This document shows, in pieces, positions 28,817-37,727 of a stretch of DNA of 64,000 nucleotides. Where the stretch lies: positions 310,001 to 374,000 of the forward strand of contig NZ_CP089974.1 in NCBI RefSeq assembly GCF_030177935.1, read 5' to 3'. The DNA comes from Moraxella haemolytica (lineage in GTDB: Bacteria; Pseudomonadota; Gammaproteobacteria; Pseudomonadales; Moraxellaceae). The notes beneath the pieces were generated by a model that saw only the letters and a list, made by a program, of their open reading frames with translations, was not told where the DNA came from and ran no database searches. Numbering within the stretch: position 1 is the stretch's first letter; each line of letters begins with the position of its first letter. The position numbers were made by a program, and so were the translations under genes.

Positions 28817-30283
28817 TTATTTTTCAAATGCCCGACTTGGTATTCCTTGCTCTTTTAACCATTGTTGATTTTTTGTTTTGACGGCATGAATTTCTTCATC
28901 CATAAAGGCTTGAGATTTTCCAGGGAATTTGTTTAAAGCATAAATGTACAACACGACGCCCAATACCATCCATCCTGCAAAAATTGCCCATTCCATAGGG
29001 GTGAGTGCGGAAGCACTACCAGGCAAATACAAAGATGCCATTGCGATTGCACAGATAACAGCAATCACACCGACCGTCTGACCCAAGGGAATGATGATAG
29101 GACGCACCATAGAAGTTGGCTCTTTGATACGCAGCACCAAAAATGCTAAAGCGACCAACATATAAGCTATGATAACCCCAAAGCCACTTGCATTCACCAG
29201 CCAAACAAGCATTTTACGTCCAAATAATGGGGCAAGTGTCGCTAGGCTACCAAGTAGCAAAATGGCAGTTGCGGGCGTGTTGTATTTTGGGTGTAATTTG
29301 CCTAAAAAAGCAGGTAGCATATACGATTTTGACATGGCATAAATCAAGCGACTGCCACCAATCAAAAACGCATTCCAACTAGACAAGATGCCCAAAATCC
29401 CTGCAATAACAAGCAATGTACCTGCCCATTTGCCATTCCATGCCAAAGTCATGGCATCGGCGGTTGCCAGTTTGGACTCAGTGGCTTGGGTCATATCCAG
29501 TACCGAACCAACGCTCCACGCCACACCCATGTACCAAACCACTGCAATAATGAGTGATATCATCAAATACAGGGCGATTTTTGGGCGAGTTAGGTCAATT
29601 TCTTCGGCAGCTTGGGGAATGACATCAAAGCCAACAAACAAAAATGGAATCATAATCATCACGCTCATAATACCCGACCATTTGTTTTCCGTAAAGGTCG
29701 GTACTCTGTCAAACCCTGCTTCTGGATTAAAAAGTAATGCCCCAATAAACAGCATAATACCTACTGATAAAATACCGAAGACAGTCAATTTTTGAAACCA
29801 TGAGCTTACTTCAATACCACGAATGTTCAGCCAAGTGACTAAAATAGAGCCAATAATTCCAACCAGCACCCAAGTGGCATATACATCCCAGCCTGCGACA
29901 TTATAAAGATAACCTTGATTATAGTTTGGAATCAGATATTCAACCACCGTTGGCAGGGCAACTGCTTCAAATGCTACCACTGCTAAATAGCCAAATAGCA
30001 TACACCAAGAGCATAAAAAAGAAATGTGAATGCCCATCGCACGGTGTGTATAAGTATGTTCACCACCTGTAACAGGCATCGATGCAGCAAGCTCGGCGTA
30101 GGTCAAACCGATAAATAAAATTGCCAGACCACCCAAAAAAATTGCCAACATTGCTCCAATGAGCCCTGCTGACTGCACCCAGCCACCTGCCAAGACGACC
30201 CAGCCCCAACCAATCATTGCCCCAAATGCTAAGGCAATGACATCGCTGGTTTTTAAAGATTTTCTAAATTGTATTTGTGACAT
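28817..30283 (-). CDS. APC-family amino acid permease, probable GABA permease
   Basis: Inner-membrane transporter (488 aa) of the amino acid-polyamine-organocation superfamily. It has about twelve hydrophobic segments, the helix-1 motif SDVIALAFGAMIGWGWVVLAG, the conserved VTGGEHTYTHRAMG region and PFLFVGFDVIPQAAEEI in helix 6. It is the third gene of a minus-strand set after gabD and gabT (107 bp downstream of gabT), so GABA is a reasonable substrate guess. The sequence alone shows only an amino acid permease. Confidence 0.8.
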   Translation of the reverse strand: MSQIQFRKSLKTSDVIALAFGAMIGWGWVVLAGGWVQSAGLIGAMLAIFLGGLAILFIGLTYAELAASMPVTGGEHTYTHRAMGIHISFLCSWCMLFGYLAVVAFEAVALPTVVEYLIPNYNQGYLYNVAGWDVYATWVLVGIIGSILVTWLNIRGIEVSSWFQKLTVFGILSVGIMLFIGALLFNPEAGFDRVPTFTENKWSGIMSVMIMIPFLFVGFDVIPQAAEEIDLTRPKIALYLMISLIIAVVWYMGVAWSVGSVLDMTQATESKLATADAMTLAWNGKWAGTLLVIAGILGILSSWNAFLIGGSRLIYAMSKSYMLPAFLGKLHPKYNTPATAILLLGSLATLAPLFGRKMLVWLVNASGFGVIIAYMLVALAFLVLRIKEPTSMVRPIIIPLGQTVGVIAVICAIAMASLYLPGSASALTPMEWAIFAGWMVLGVVLYIYALNKFPGKSQAFMDEEIHAVKTKNQQWLKEQGIPSRAFEK

Positions 30284-30390
30284 AGTATCTCCTTGCTGTT
30301 ATGGTAAGTTGTATTTACCACAATGATTCCTTATATTTGAAGGTATGCAATGCATTGACCAATTCAATGCCGCACACCTCACAACCTTAT

Positions 30391-31635
30391 TTACGGCAAA
30401 GATTTAGAGATAATTGCCAATGCCTCGTCCAATACTTCATCTTGTATAGTCAAAGGCACCATCACACGAATGCTGTTAAAATACATACCGCAGGTGGCAA
30501 TCATTAGTCCGTTTTCAAAGCAGTTGTTTTTAAGTGTTGTCGCCGCCGACACATCAGGATTGCCATCTTTATCCACAAGGTCAAAGGCGAGCATTGCCCC
30601 TTTGTGGCGGATATGGGCGATTTTAGGGTGGTTTAATCCTGCTAAGAAAGTAGCGATTTTTTCGCCAATTTGACGACTTTTTTCTAGCAAATTTTCTTCT
30701 TCAATAATTTCTAATACTTTTAATGCCGCCACACAACCTAAAGGACTACCTGCATAAGTACCACCCAATCCGCCTGCTTGCGGTGCGTCCATAATATCGG
30801 CACGACCAATGAGTGCTGAAATTGGATAGCCGCCTGCCAAACTCTTGGCACTGGTAATCAGGTCAGGCTCAACGCCAAGTTGCTCGGCAGCAAACAGCGT
30901 ACCTGTCCGTCCAAAACCACATTGCACTTCATCAAAAATCAATACAATGCCATGCTCATCACAAATTTCACGCAGTTTTTTGGCGTAGCTTGGGGTCAAT
31001 TGATGAAAGCCTCCTTCGCCTTGCACGGGTTCTACAATGATGGCTGCTACTTCAGATGGGTCAATATCCGCCTTAAAAATCATCTCCAAATCTTTTAAGG
31101 CAGCTTCTTCGCTAATACCTGTTGCTGGCGATGGGAATGATGCATGAAAGATGGAAGCGGGCATTGGACCAAAGCTTTTTTTATAGGGAATGACCTTGCC
31201 TGTCAAACCCATTGTCAAAAGTGTGCGGCCATGCCAACCACCAACAAAGGCAATGACGCCTGCACGCCCTGTTTTGGCACGAGCAATTTTAATAGCATTT
31301 TCAACAGTTTCAGCACCTGTGGTTAGCAAAAATGCTTTTTTGTCGCCACTGATGGGGGCTTTTTCGCACAAGGCAACATAGCTTTCGTAGCTTACTATTT
31401 GCCCTGATGTATGGGAAAAATTGTCCAGTTGTGCCTTGACTGCCTCTACAATTTTGGGGTGGCTGTGTCCTGTATTGAGCACACCAATACCTGCTACAAA
31501 GTCAATGTAGCGTTTGCCGTCCACATCCCAAATTTCGCTGTTGTTGGCTTTTTGAGCAAAGACAGGAAATGAAACACCAAGCCCTTTGGGTAGGGTTTTG
31601 AGACGGCGTGCCAATAAGTCTTGATTAGTTGCCAT
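30391..31635 (-). CDS. gabT: 4-aminobutyrate aminotransferase
   Basis: PLP enzyme transferring the amino group of GABA to 2-oxoglutarate, giving succinate semialdehyde. Class III aminotransferase motifs are present: the PLP phosphate site TTGAETVENAIKIAR, the aromatic/His motif VGGWHGRT, and LIFDEVQCGFGRTGTLFA with the Asp that contacts the PLP nitrogen. Lys264 in TSAKSLAGGYP is the Schiff-base residue. The length of 414 aa is normal. gabD lies 62 bp upstream on the same strand, supporting GABA over related diamine substrates. Confidence 0.92.
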   Translation of the reverse strand: MATNQDLLARRLKTLPKGLGVSFPVFAQKANNSEIWDVDGKRYIDFVAGIGVLNTGHSHPKIVEAVKAQLDNFSHTSGQIVSYESYVALCEKAPISGDKKAFLLTTGAETVENAIKIARAKTGRAGVIAFVGGWHGRTLLTMGLTGKVIPYKKSFGPMPASIFHASFPSPATGISEEAALKDLEMIFKADIDPSEVAAIIVEPVQGEGGFHQLTPSYAKKLREICDEHGIVLIFDEVQCGFGRTGTLFAAEQLGVEPDLITSAKSLAGGYPISALIGRADIMDAPQAGGLGGTYAGSPLGCVAALKVLEIIEEENLLEKSRQIGEKIATFLAGLNHPKIAHIRHKGAMLAFDLVDKDGNPDVSAATTLKNNCFENGLMIATCGMYFNSIRVMVPLTIQDEVLDEALAIISKSLP

Positions 31636-31697
31636 AAAAATACTCCTTATGTATTTGGCTAAAAAATTATGAAAAAATCGTATTTAGAAATGATCAA

Positions 31698-33161
31698 TTA
31701 ACCAACATCTGCGCACCAATATTTGATGGTAATGTAGTCTTCAATACCGTATTTTGAGCCTTCACGTCCAAAACCGGACTGCTTGACACCACCAAATGGG
31801 GCAACTTCCGTTGAAAGCAGCCCTGTATTTTGGGCAACCATGCCGTATTCTAGCCTTTCTGACACACGCCATGACCTTCCCAAATCATTAGTATAAAAAT
31901 ACGCTGCCAAGCCATAGATGGTGTCGTTCGCCTGTTGAAGTACTTCTTCTTCGGTGTCAAAAACAAACACAGGGGCGATTGGACCAAAAATTTCTTGGCT
32001 AAAAATATCCATATTGGATGTAATGTCGGTGATGATGGTTGGGTTAAAGGTGAGCTTGCTAATAGGATTTTTGTCGCCCCCTGCGATGAGTGTCGCCCCT
32101 TTATCTAAGGCATCTTTTAATAAACCTTGTACTTTTTCCATTGCCTTGTCATTAATCAGTGGTCCGATGGTGATATTTTCGTCCAAGCCATTGCCGACTG
32201 TTAGGCTGTTAAGTTTATTTGCAAAGCGTTTTAAGAATTCGTCTTTAATGCCTGCCTGCACATAAACACGGTTGGTACAGACACACGTTTGCCCCGCATT
32301 TCTGTACTTAGATACCATTAAACCATCAATAGCTTTATCAAGATCGGCATCATCAAAAATGATAAAGGGGGCGTTGCCACCAAGCTCTAAGGATAGTTTT
32401 TTTATTGTGTTGGCACATTGCGACATTAAGAGTTTGCCAACAGCTGTTGAGCCTGTAAAAGAAAGTTTGTGTATGCGTGGGTCGGATGTTAAAACGCCAC
32501 CTATAGTACTGGCATCGCCTGTCACCACTTGCAAAACACCATCAGGTAAGCCCGCCTGTCTTGCCAGTTCCATCAGGGCAAGTGCGGAAAAGGGTGTTTG
32601 GGTGTCAGGCTTAACAATCATCGTACAGCCAGCTGCAAGGGCGGGGGCGACTTTTCTAGCAATCATTGCTGATGGGAAATTCCATGGTGTGATGGCGGCA
32701 CATACGCCAATGGGCTGTTTTAAAATGGTATAGCGCAAGGCTGGGTTTGGAGCGGGAATGACATCGCCATAGACACGCTTGCCTTCTTCGGCATACCAGC
32801 GAATGTAACTGTTGGCGTAGTTAATTTCACCCTTTGCTTCAGCTAAGGGCTTGCCTTGCTCTAAGGTCAAAATGCGGGCAAGGTCATCAAGATTGACATC
32901 AATCAAATCTGCCCATTTATGCAAAATCTTGCCTCGTGCGGCGGCGGTGAGTTTTGCCCAGTTTTTTTGGGCATTTGTGGCGGCAGTTACCGAATGGGTG
33001 ACTTCTTCGGCAGATAAATCAGGTACATTTCCCAAAAATTCGCCATTAAAGGGATTGTGAATGGCAATCACTGCCCCGCTCTTGGCAGACATCCAGCTAT
33101 TATCAATGAAGCAGGCGGTTTTAAATAGGGCGGGATTGTTTAAATTCAAGGGGTTGGTCAT
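31698..33161 (-). CDS. gabD: Succinate-semialdehyde dehydrogenase
   Basis: Aldehyde dehydrogenase that oxidises succinate semialdehyde to succinate. Catalytic Cys293 lies in NAGQTCVCTNR and the general base Glu259 in LSLELGGN. The cofactor region is PWNFPSAMIARKVAPAL, with Lys184 in IVKPDTQTP. The C-terminal motif is PFGGVKQSGFGREGSKYGIEDY, the GabD form. A second Cys two residues after the catalytic one (CVC) matches the redox switch seen in some GabD enzymes. It is first in the minus-strand gabD-gabT-permease set, divergent from the IclR regulator. Confidence 0.93.
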   Translation of the reverse strand: MTNPLNLNNPALFKTACFIDNSWMSAKSGAVIAIHNPFNGEFLGNVPDLSAEEVTHSVTAATNAQKNWAKLTAAARGKILHKWADLIDVNLDDLARILTLEQGKPLAEAKGEINYANSYIRWYAEEGKRVYGDVIPAPNPALRYTILKQPIGVCAAITPWNFPSAMIARKVAPALAAGCTMIVKPDTQTPFSALALMELARQAGLPDGVLQVVTGDASTIGGVLTSDPRIHKLSFTGSTAVGKLLMSQCANTIKKLSLELGGNAPFIIFDDADLDKAIDGLMVSKYRNAGQTCVCTNRVYVQAGIKDEFLKRFANKLNSLTVGNGLDENITIGPLINDKAMEKVQGLLKDALDKGATLIAGGDKNPISKLTFNPTIITDITSNMDIFSQEIFGPIAPVFVFDTEEEVLQQANDTIYGLAAYFYTNDLGRSWRVSERLEYGMVAQNTGLLSTEVAPFGGVKQSGFGREGSKYGIEDYITIKYWCADVG

Positions 33162-33179
33162 GCGTTGTTCCTTTATTTG

Positions 33180-33195
33180 GTTCAGTATAATGAAC
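33180..33195. promoter_or_regulatory. Candidate operator of the gab/iclR divergent region
   Basis: The perfect inverted repeat GTTCA-N6-TGAAC sits 19 bp upstream of the gabD start. IclR regulators often bind short palindromes in such divergent regions; binding here is inference only. Confidence 0.35.
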
Positions 33196-33261
33196 TATTA
33201 TTCAAAATTTGGGACTCAAACTTATTATAAAGATGAATTGGGTTGTTTGGCAAGGGATTTT

Positions 33262-33290
33262 TTGCAAAAAAAGCATTAAATTGTTACAAT
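33262..33290 (+). promoter_or_regulatory. Promoter of the iclR-family gene
   Basis: TTGCAA (33262-33267), 17-bp spacer, TACAAT (33285-33290), with ATG 28 bp downstream. Confidence 0.55.
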
Positions 33291-33318
33291 AACGGCAATA
33301 TCCTTAAGGTAACCTCTC

Positions 33319-34089
33319 ATGTCCCAGATACCAACCAGCGTCCCCGCTTTAGACAAGGCCTTTGCTATTTTGGATTATGTAACCGAATCGCCACGCCCTG
33401 TCAGTGCCGCTCAAATTGCTAAAGATTTAGGCTTACCTAAAAGCAGTATGCATAATCTTTTAAATACCTTGCTTCAAAAAGGCGTGCTTAGGCGAGATGA
33501 GAACAATTTGTTTTTTTTGGGGTCGTATTTACTATATTGGGCGGGCAAATTTGAACAGCAACAAGAAGTAATTGCCTTGTTTTATGAGCTGATTTTGTCT
33601 GAGCCTATGTTGGCATTAAATACCATTACACTATCTACGCTTGACCATGCCAAAGGCGAAGTGGTGTATTTGGCGTGCCATGAAAGTCCATTGCCACTTG
33701 GGTTTACCTTTCGGGCAGGCGTACGCGTGCCAGCGGCATTTTCGGCAACAGGTAAGGCGATGATGAGCACTTTGCCTTTTGAAGATGTGCGTGCGATGTA
33801 TGCTGATGGCCTGCCTATACCCTTTACACCAAACAGTGTACAGAGCTTTGAAGTGCTGGCAGGCGAATTTGAACAAGTTAAACAAACACACACTTCACTG
33901 GACAATGGGCAACTTAGAATGGGTATGTATTGTTTGGGGACCTATATTAGAAATGTGCATGGCAAGGCGGTAGCAGGGCTTGCCGCCAGTTTTCCTTATC
34001 ATGAGTATGAACAAAAAAAGGAAGAGGTGAGCGTGTCTTTAATTGCCCTTGCTAGTAAAATAGAGAATCGGCTTGGGTTTGTGGAGTAA
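33319..34089 (+). CDS. IclR-family transcription regulator, probable regulator of the gab genes
   Basis: DNA-binding regulator (256 aa). The winged helix-turn-helix lies at residues about 10-75 (AFAILDYVTESPRPVSAAQIA, DLGLPKSSMHNLLNTLL). The IclR effector domain follows, with FTFRAGVRVPAAFSATGKAMM and the C-terminal block GKAVAGLAASFPYHEY. Divergent from gabD with 157 bp between starts, so local control of gabD-gabT-permease is likely. The effector is unknown. Confidence 0.87.
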   Translation: MSQIPTSVPALDKAFAILDYVTESPRPVSAAQIAKDLGLPKSSMHNLLNTLLQKGVLRRDENNLFFLGSYLLYWAGKFEQQQEVIALFYELILSEPMLALNTITLSTLDHAKGEVVYLACHESPLPLGFTFRAGVRVPAAFSATGKAMMSTLPFEDVRAMYADGLPIPFTPNSVQSFEVLAGEFEQVKQTHTSLDNGQLRMGMYCLGTYIRNVHGKAVAGLAASFPYHEYEQKKEEVSVSLIALASKIENRLGFVE

Positions 34090-34103
34090 GTAATTAAACT
34101 AAA

Positions 34104-34324
34104 GGGGGGCTGACGTAGATTAAGTTCAAGCCCCACACCATTTTCTCAAAGTTCTCAGCTTTTGTGATGATGTACTGTAATTAAATCTAAACTCACATTC
34201 TTTGATAAAAAGATGAAAAGTTTTTCTTGTTAATACCATTGTATTTGCTAAGTGCTCAAATGCCTTTATGAATGCCACCAAAATAGCTTTCATCAAGCCT
34301 TATCTTGCCATCAAGGGGTTTTTA
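34104..34324 (-). pseudogene. Decayed IS1595-family transposase with one terminal repeat
   Basis: On the minus strand, 34312-34256 reads DGKIRLDESYFGGIHKGI then a stop, matching the second catalytic Asp region (DESYFGG) of IS1595-type DDE transposases. In the same frame ALSKYNGINKKNF follows directly, and after a one-base frameshift HLFIKECEFRFNY leads to RTLRKWCGA, the normal transposase C-terminus, ending with TGA at 34128-34126. The middle of the gene, with the third catalytic region, is deleted. GGGGGGCTGACGTAGATTAA at 34104-34123 looks like the right-end terminal repeat. The other end is not recognisable. Confidence 0.75.
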
Positions 34325-34423
34325 GCTTTTTGAGCTAAATGACATTCTATCGCAAGTTAAGATTTTTTGGCGGAATAAGGCTGTTATTTAAGTGTGACTG
34401 TCTAAGTACTCCTAACAAATAAA

Positions 34424-34453
34424 ACAAACCCCAAGTTATTTTGGGGTTTGTTG
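34424..34453. terminator. Terminator beyond the DUF262 gene
   Basis: ACAAACCCCAA (34424-34434) pairs with TTGGGGTTTGT (34441-34451), loop GTTATT. A/T-rich tails on both sides make it usable in both directions; it is 31 bp past the stop codon of the minus-strand gene. Confidence 0.8.
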
Positions 34454-34483
34454 TTTTGGGTAGTTGTTTTTTATAGCAAATAT

Positions 34484-36154
34484 TTAATGCTTATGTTTAT
34501 CAAAAAAAGCAATTAAGTCTTTTTTGATTTGCTTTTCTCGTTGGGTAATATCTTCTTTTAGCCAGTCATCTTTTGGATAATTTGCCAATTCTTGTATAAC
34601 AGTAATTTTTGATTGGCTGTATTTTTCTTTCTTTTTACCAAAATAACCATTACCTGCTTGGATATTTAGTTTTGTTTCAAGAACAATTTTATTCCCAATA
34701 TTATTCAAATAAGTATCCGCATCATTTTTGTTCCAACCATTGTAATTGGTGTCTTGCCATTTGGTTGGAAAAATATGCTCAATATCAAAATTACCATCTA
34801 TTAAGTCTTTTTGATTTTTATTTAAATAAGCGTGTAAAATCAATAAAGCTCTTGTTATTTTTGATGATGAATGCTCACTAATTCTTTGCAAAAACAAATC
34901 ACTATGTAATTCAAAATCATATTGGTATTGATGATTGGTTGATTTTTCAAATGCAACACAGGCTTTAAAAATATTATCTTTAATTGCATTGACGGTGGGC
35001 TTATCAATAAATTTTGCAAATAAAAATGACAATAAATTTTCCAACATCTGTTCAAAAAGACTTTCAAAATTTTCATCATCTTTATATTTCATAAAGAAAA
35101 CACTTACCGCATATCTCCAATAGTCATTGGGGTAATGACGAAAGCAATTTAACCATTTTTTTGAATTGAGTGAAAATTTGTAATTAACACCACTATCTTT
35201 ATAGTTTTGAAAAATAAACTTCCAAAAATTTGCTAATTCAAGAATTTCTAAAATATTAACTTTATCAAGCTGTGCGGATTTATTTTCTGTATAAAATCTA
35301 CGCAAGCCAATTTCTTTTCCAGCATTACCGTCCCTTGCTCTTAAAATGTGCATATAATAACGAAACACATCATCAATACTAATATTGGCTTGTTTACAAA
35401 TTTGCGTTAATTCTTTCCAAGTATCGGTAAAGTCTTTTCTATCTTTGCTCTTTTTATACAGTTGAGCCTTAAAAATATCTGCATCAGATAGCGGTAAACC
35501 ACGATTATTTAATGTGGAAAAAATTGTGAGTGCAGTATCTTGGGTATCGCATTCAATCGGTAAAATAATACATTGGCTAATAATGGTAATGCACAGTTCT
35601 TTCCAAGCCATTGGACTTTTTTGTGCAAACTCATTACACTTTTTTTGAAAAAACAAATAATTTTTTGAATAATTGTCATTGTTATTTTGGTTGGCGATAC
35701 CATTTTCTAAAATATCACGAAATATTAAGTTGTCTTGCTCGGTAATGACTTCTGAGACGATGTGAATTTTGCTTTTGTCATCTACTTTTTGGGAAATTTT
35801 ATTGATATCCCAAAGGCAAGGAGCTAATTGGTTTTTAAGACCAATAACTTGTTCATCTTCTTGCATTTCTTCTAATTGCTTATAAAATGCTCTCAATAAT
35901 AACATCAGCGATGTGGTTCGTTGCTGACCGTCAATTAGTTCAGATTGCTTTTTGTTTGGATAATAGACAATTGTTCCCAAAAAATAATTATCGTCATCAC
36001 TTTCTTGATTATTAAAAAAATCAATAATATCATTCCAAAGCGTTTCACAATTTTCAATATCCCACTCATAAGGTCTTTGATAATCTGGAATAAAAAAATG
36101 TGTATTTGTAAACAATTCACTAATGGATTTTTTATTAACGGTGAGTTCTGCCAT
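34484..36154 (-). CDS. DUF262-DUF1524 protein, GmrSD-like putative type IV restriction/defence nuclease
   Basis: Single 556-residue protein with the two halves of GmrSD-type systems. The N-terminal DUF262 part has FIPDYQRPYEW (residues about 21-31), IDGQQRTTSL (about 73-82) and FSTLNNRGLPLSDADIFKAQL (about 210-231); this domain binds or hydrolyses nucleotide in known members. The C-terminal DUF1524 part has the HNH-type motif DIEHIFPTKW (His460) and the following NNIGNKIVLETKLN segment, expected to cut DNA. Related proteins restrict phages with modified DNA or act as stand-alone defence genes; that role here is inference. The gene is clearly more AT-rich than gatB beside it, has no operon partner, and adjoins an IS remnant. 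Confidence 0.8.
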   Translation of the reverse strand: MAELTVNKKSISELFTNTHFFIPDYQRPYEWDIENCETLWNDIIDFFNNQESDDDNYFLGTIVYYPNKKQSELIDGQQRTTSLMLLLRAFYKQLEEMQEDEQVIGLKNQLAPCLWDINKISQKVDDKSKIHIVSEVITEQDNLIFRDILENGIANQNNNDNYSKNYLFFQKKCNEFAQKSPMAWKELCITIISQCIILPIECDTQDTALTIFSTLNNRGLPLSDADIFKAQLYKKSKDRKDFTDTWKELTQICKQANISIDDVFRYYMHILRARDGNAGKEIGLRRFYTENKSAQLDKVNILEILELANFWKFIFQNYKDSGVNYKFSLNSKKWLNCFRHYPNDYWRYAVSVFFMKYKDDENFESLFEQMLENLLSFLFAKFIDKPTVNAIKDNIFKACVAFEKSTNHQYQYDFELHSDLFLQRISEHSSSKITRALLILHAYLNKNQKDLIDGNFDIEHIFPTKWQDTNYNGWNKNDADTYLNNIGNKIVLETKLNIQAGNGYFGKKKEKYSQSKITVIQELANYPKDDWLKEDITQREKQIKKDLIAFFDKHKH

Positions 36155-36227
36155 TGCATCGCTCCTGAATTTACTTAAAAACTTTAAAAAAATTCAAACA
36201 CCAATTTGGTATTTGAATTTTATCGCA

Positions 36228-37694
36228 TTAAATCAACTTCTTCAACAATTCATTCACCTGTGCTGGATTGGCTTTACCACGACTGGCTTTCATCACTTGT
36301 CCGACCAGTCCATTAAAGGCTTTTTCTTTTCCGCCTTTATATTCATCAACCATTGCTTGATTATTTGCCAAAACTTCTTTAATAATCGCTTCAATCGCCC
36401 CTGTGTTGGTTTCTTGTTTTAGCCCTTGCTCATCAATAATGCCATCGGCACTTTTATCAGATTCCCAAAGATAATTAAACACTTCTTTGGCGATTTTACC
36501 ACTGATGGTATTATCCAAAATACGGGCGATAAGTCCTGCTAAGCGTTCGGCATTGATGGGTGAATTGATAATGCTTAGCTCGTTTTTATTTAATGAGCCT
36601 AATAAATCGCCCATGATCCAGTTGGCTGCAATTTTGGCATTATTCTTACCGACTTTTTCAATAACTTCTAGAAAATAATCAGATAATTCTCGGCTGCCGT
36701 TTAACACATTGGCATCATAAGCTGATAGACCTAACTCATTGGCAAAGCGTTCTTTTCGCACGCTTGGCAACTCTGGCATTGCTTTTTTAATTGCTTGTAA
36801 TGTTTCATCGCTAATCAGCACAGGCAATAAATCAGGGCAGGGGAAGTAGCGATAATCGTTGGCTTCTTCTTTGGTTCGCATTGCTCGTGTTTCGTCTTTT
36901 TGAGGGTCATAAAGCCTTGTGGCTTGAATGATTTTTCCGCCATCTTCTAGCACATCAATTTGACGCTCAATTTCTGACTTAATCGCTCGTTCAATAAAGC
37001 GAAATGAGTTTAGGTTTTTTAATTCACAGCGAGTGCCAAAGGGTGTGTTCGGCTTATGCACTGAGACATTGATGTCAGCACGGAAACTGCCTTCTGCCAT
37101 AATCGCATCTGATATGCCAAGCCATGTAACCAGTTCGTGAATGGTTTTAACATAGGCAACTGCTTCGTCTGCTGAGCGAATGTCAGGTTCGGAGACGACT
37201 TCAATAAGTGGTGTACCAGCACGGTTTAAGTCCACGCCTGTCATCTGTGGCACGGCATCGTGTACGGATTTACCTGCGTCTTCTTCAAGGTGGGCTCTTG
37301 TGATGCCAATGCGTTTGGTGTATTCATCTTTTGCCCCTGCGTTTACAAGGATATCAATATAACCTTGCCCTACGATAGGGTGTGCCATTTGGCTAGTTTG
37401 ATAGCCTTTTGGTAAGTCTGGGTAGAAGTAGTTTTTGCGGTCAAAGGCGTTCATTTGTCCGATTTGGGCGTTTACCCCTAAGCCAAATTTGACCGCCTTT
37501 TCAACGACATCGGCGTTCAACACTGGCAATACGCCGGGCATTGCCAAATCAATGATGTTGGCTTGTGTGTTGGGTTCTTGCCCAAATTCGGTACTGGCGG
37601 GCGAGAAAATTTTGGTGGCGGTGTTTAATTGGCAATGGATTTCAATGCCGATAACAACTTCATAGCCGTCAATTAGGGGGGCTTGGTTAGTCAT
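36228..37694 (-). CDS. gatB: Aspartyl/glutamyl-tRNA amidotransferase subunit B
   Basis: Kinase/tRNA-binding subunit of the GatCAB enzyme that converts mischarged Glu-tRNA(Gln) or Asp-tRNA(Asn) to the amide form. It starts [13 protein letters not shown], has the cradle motifs [25 protein letters not shown]-like [20 protein letters not shown] and [10 protein letters not shown], and ends in the helical YqeY-like tail ([19 protein letters not shown]). The length of 488 aa is normal. It is separated from gatA by the beta-lactamase gene. Confidence 0.97.
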   Translation of the reverse strand: MTNQAPLIDGYEVVIGIEIHCQLNTATKIFSPASTEFGQEPNTQANIIDLAMPGVLPVLNADVVEKAVKFGLGVNAQIGQMNAFDRKNYFYPDLPKGYQTSQMAHPIVGQGYIDILVNAGAKDEYTKRIGITRAHLEEDAGKSVHDAVPQMTGVDLNRAGTPLIEVVSEPDIRSADEAVAYVKTIHELVTWLGISDAIMAEGSFRADINVSVHKPNTPFGTRCELKNLNSFRFIERAIKSEIERQIDVLEDGGKIIQATRLYDPQKDETRAMRTKEEANDYRYFPCPDLLPVLISDETLQAIKKAMPELPSVRKERFANELGLSAYDANVLNGSRELSDYFLEVIEKVGKNNAKIAANWIMGDLLGSLNKNELSIINSPINAERLAGLIARILDNTISGKIAKEVFNYLWESDKSADGIIDEQGLKQETNTGAIEAIIKEVLANNQAMVDEYKGGKEKAFNGLVGQVMKASRGKANPAQVNELLKKLI

Positions 37695-37727
37695 AAATTT
37701 TCCTATTAACTATAAAAATTTAATGGG

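Noticed and set aside
34380-34415. Second terminal repeat of the IS1595 remnant
   Set aside because: No inverted copy of the GGGGCTGACGTAG end was found here; the far end seems lost.
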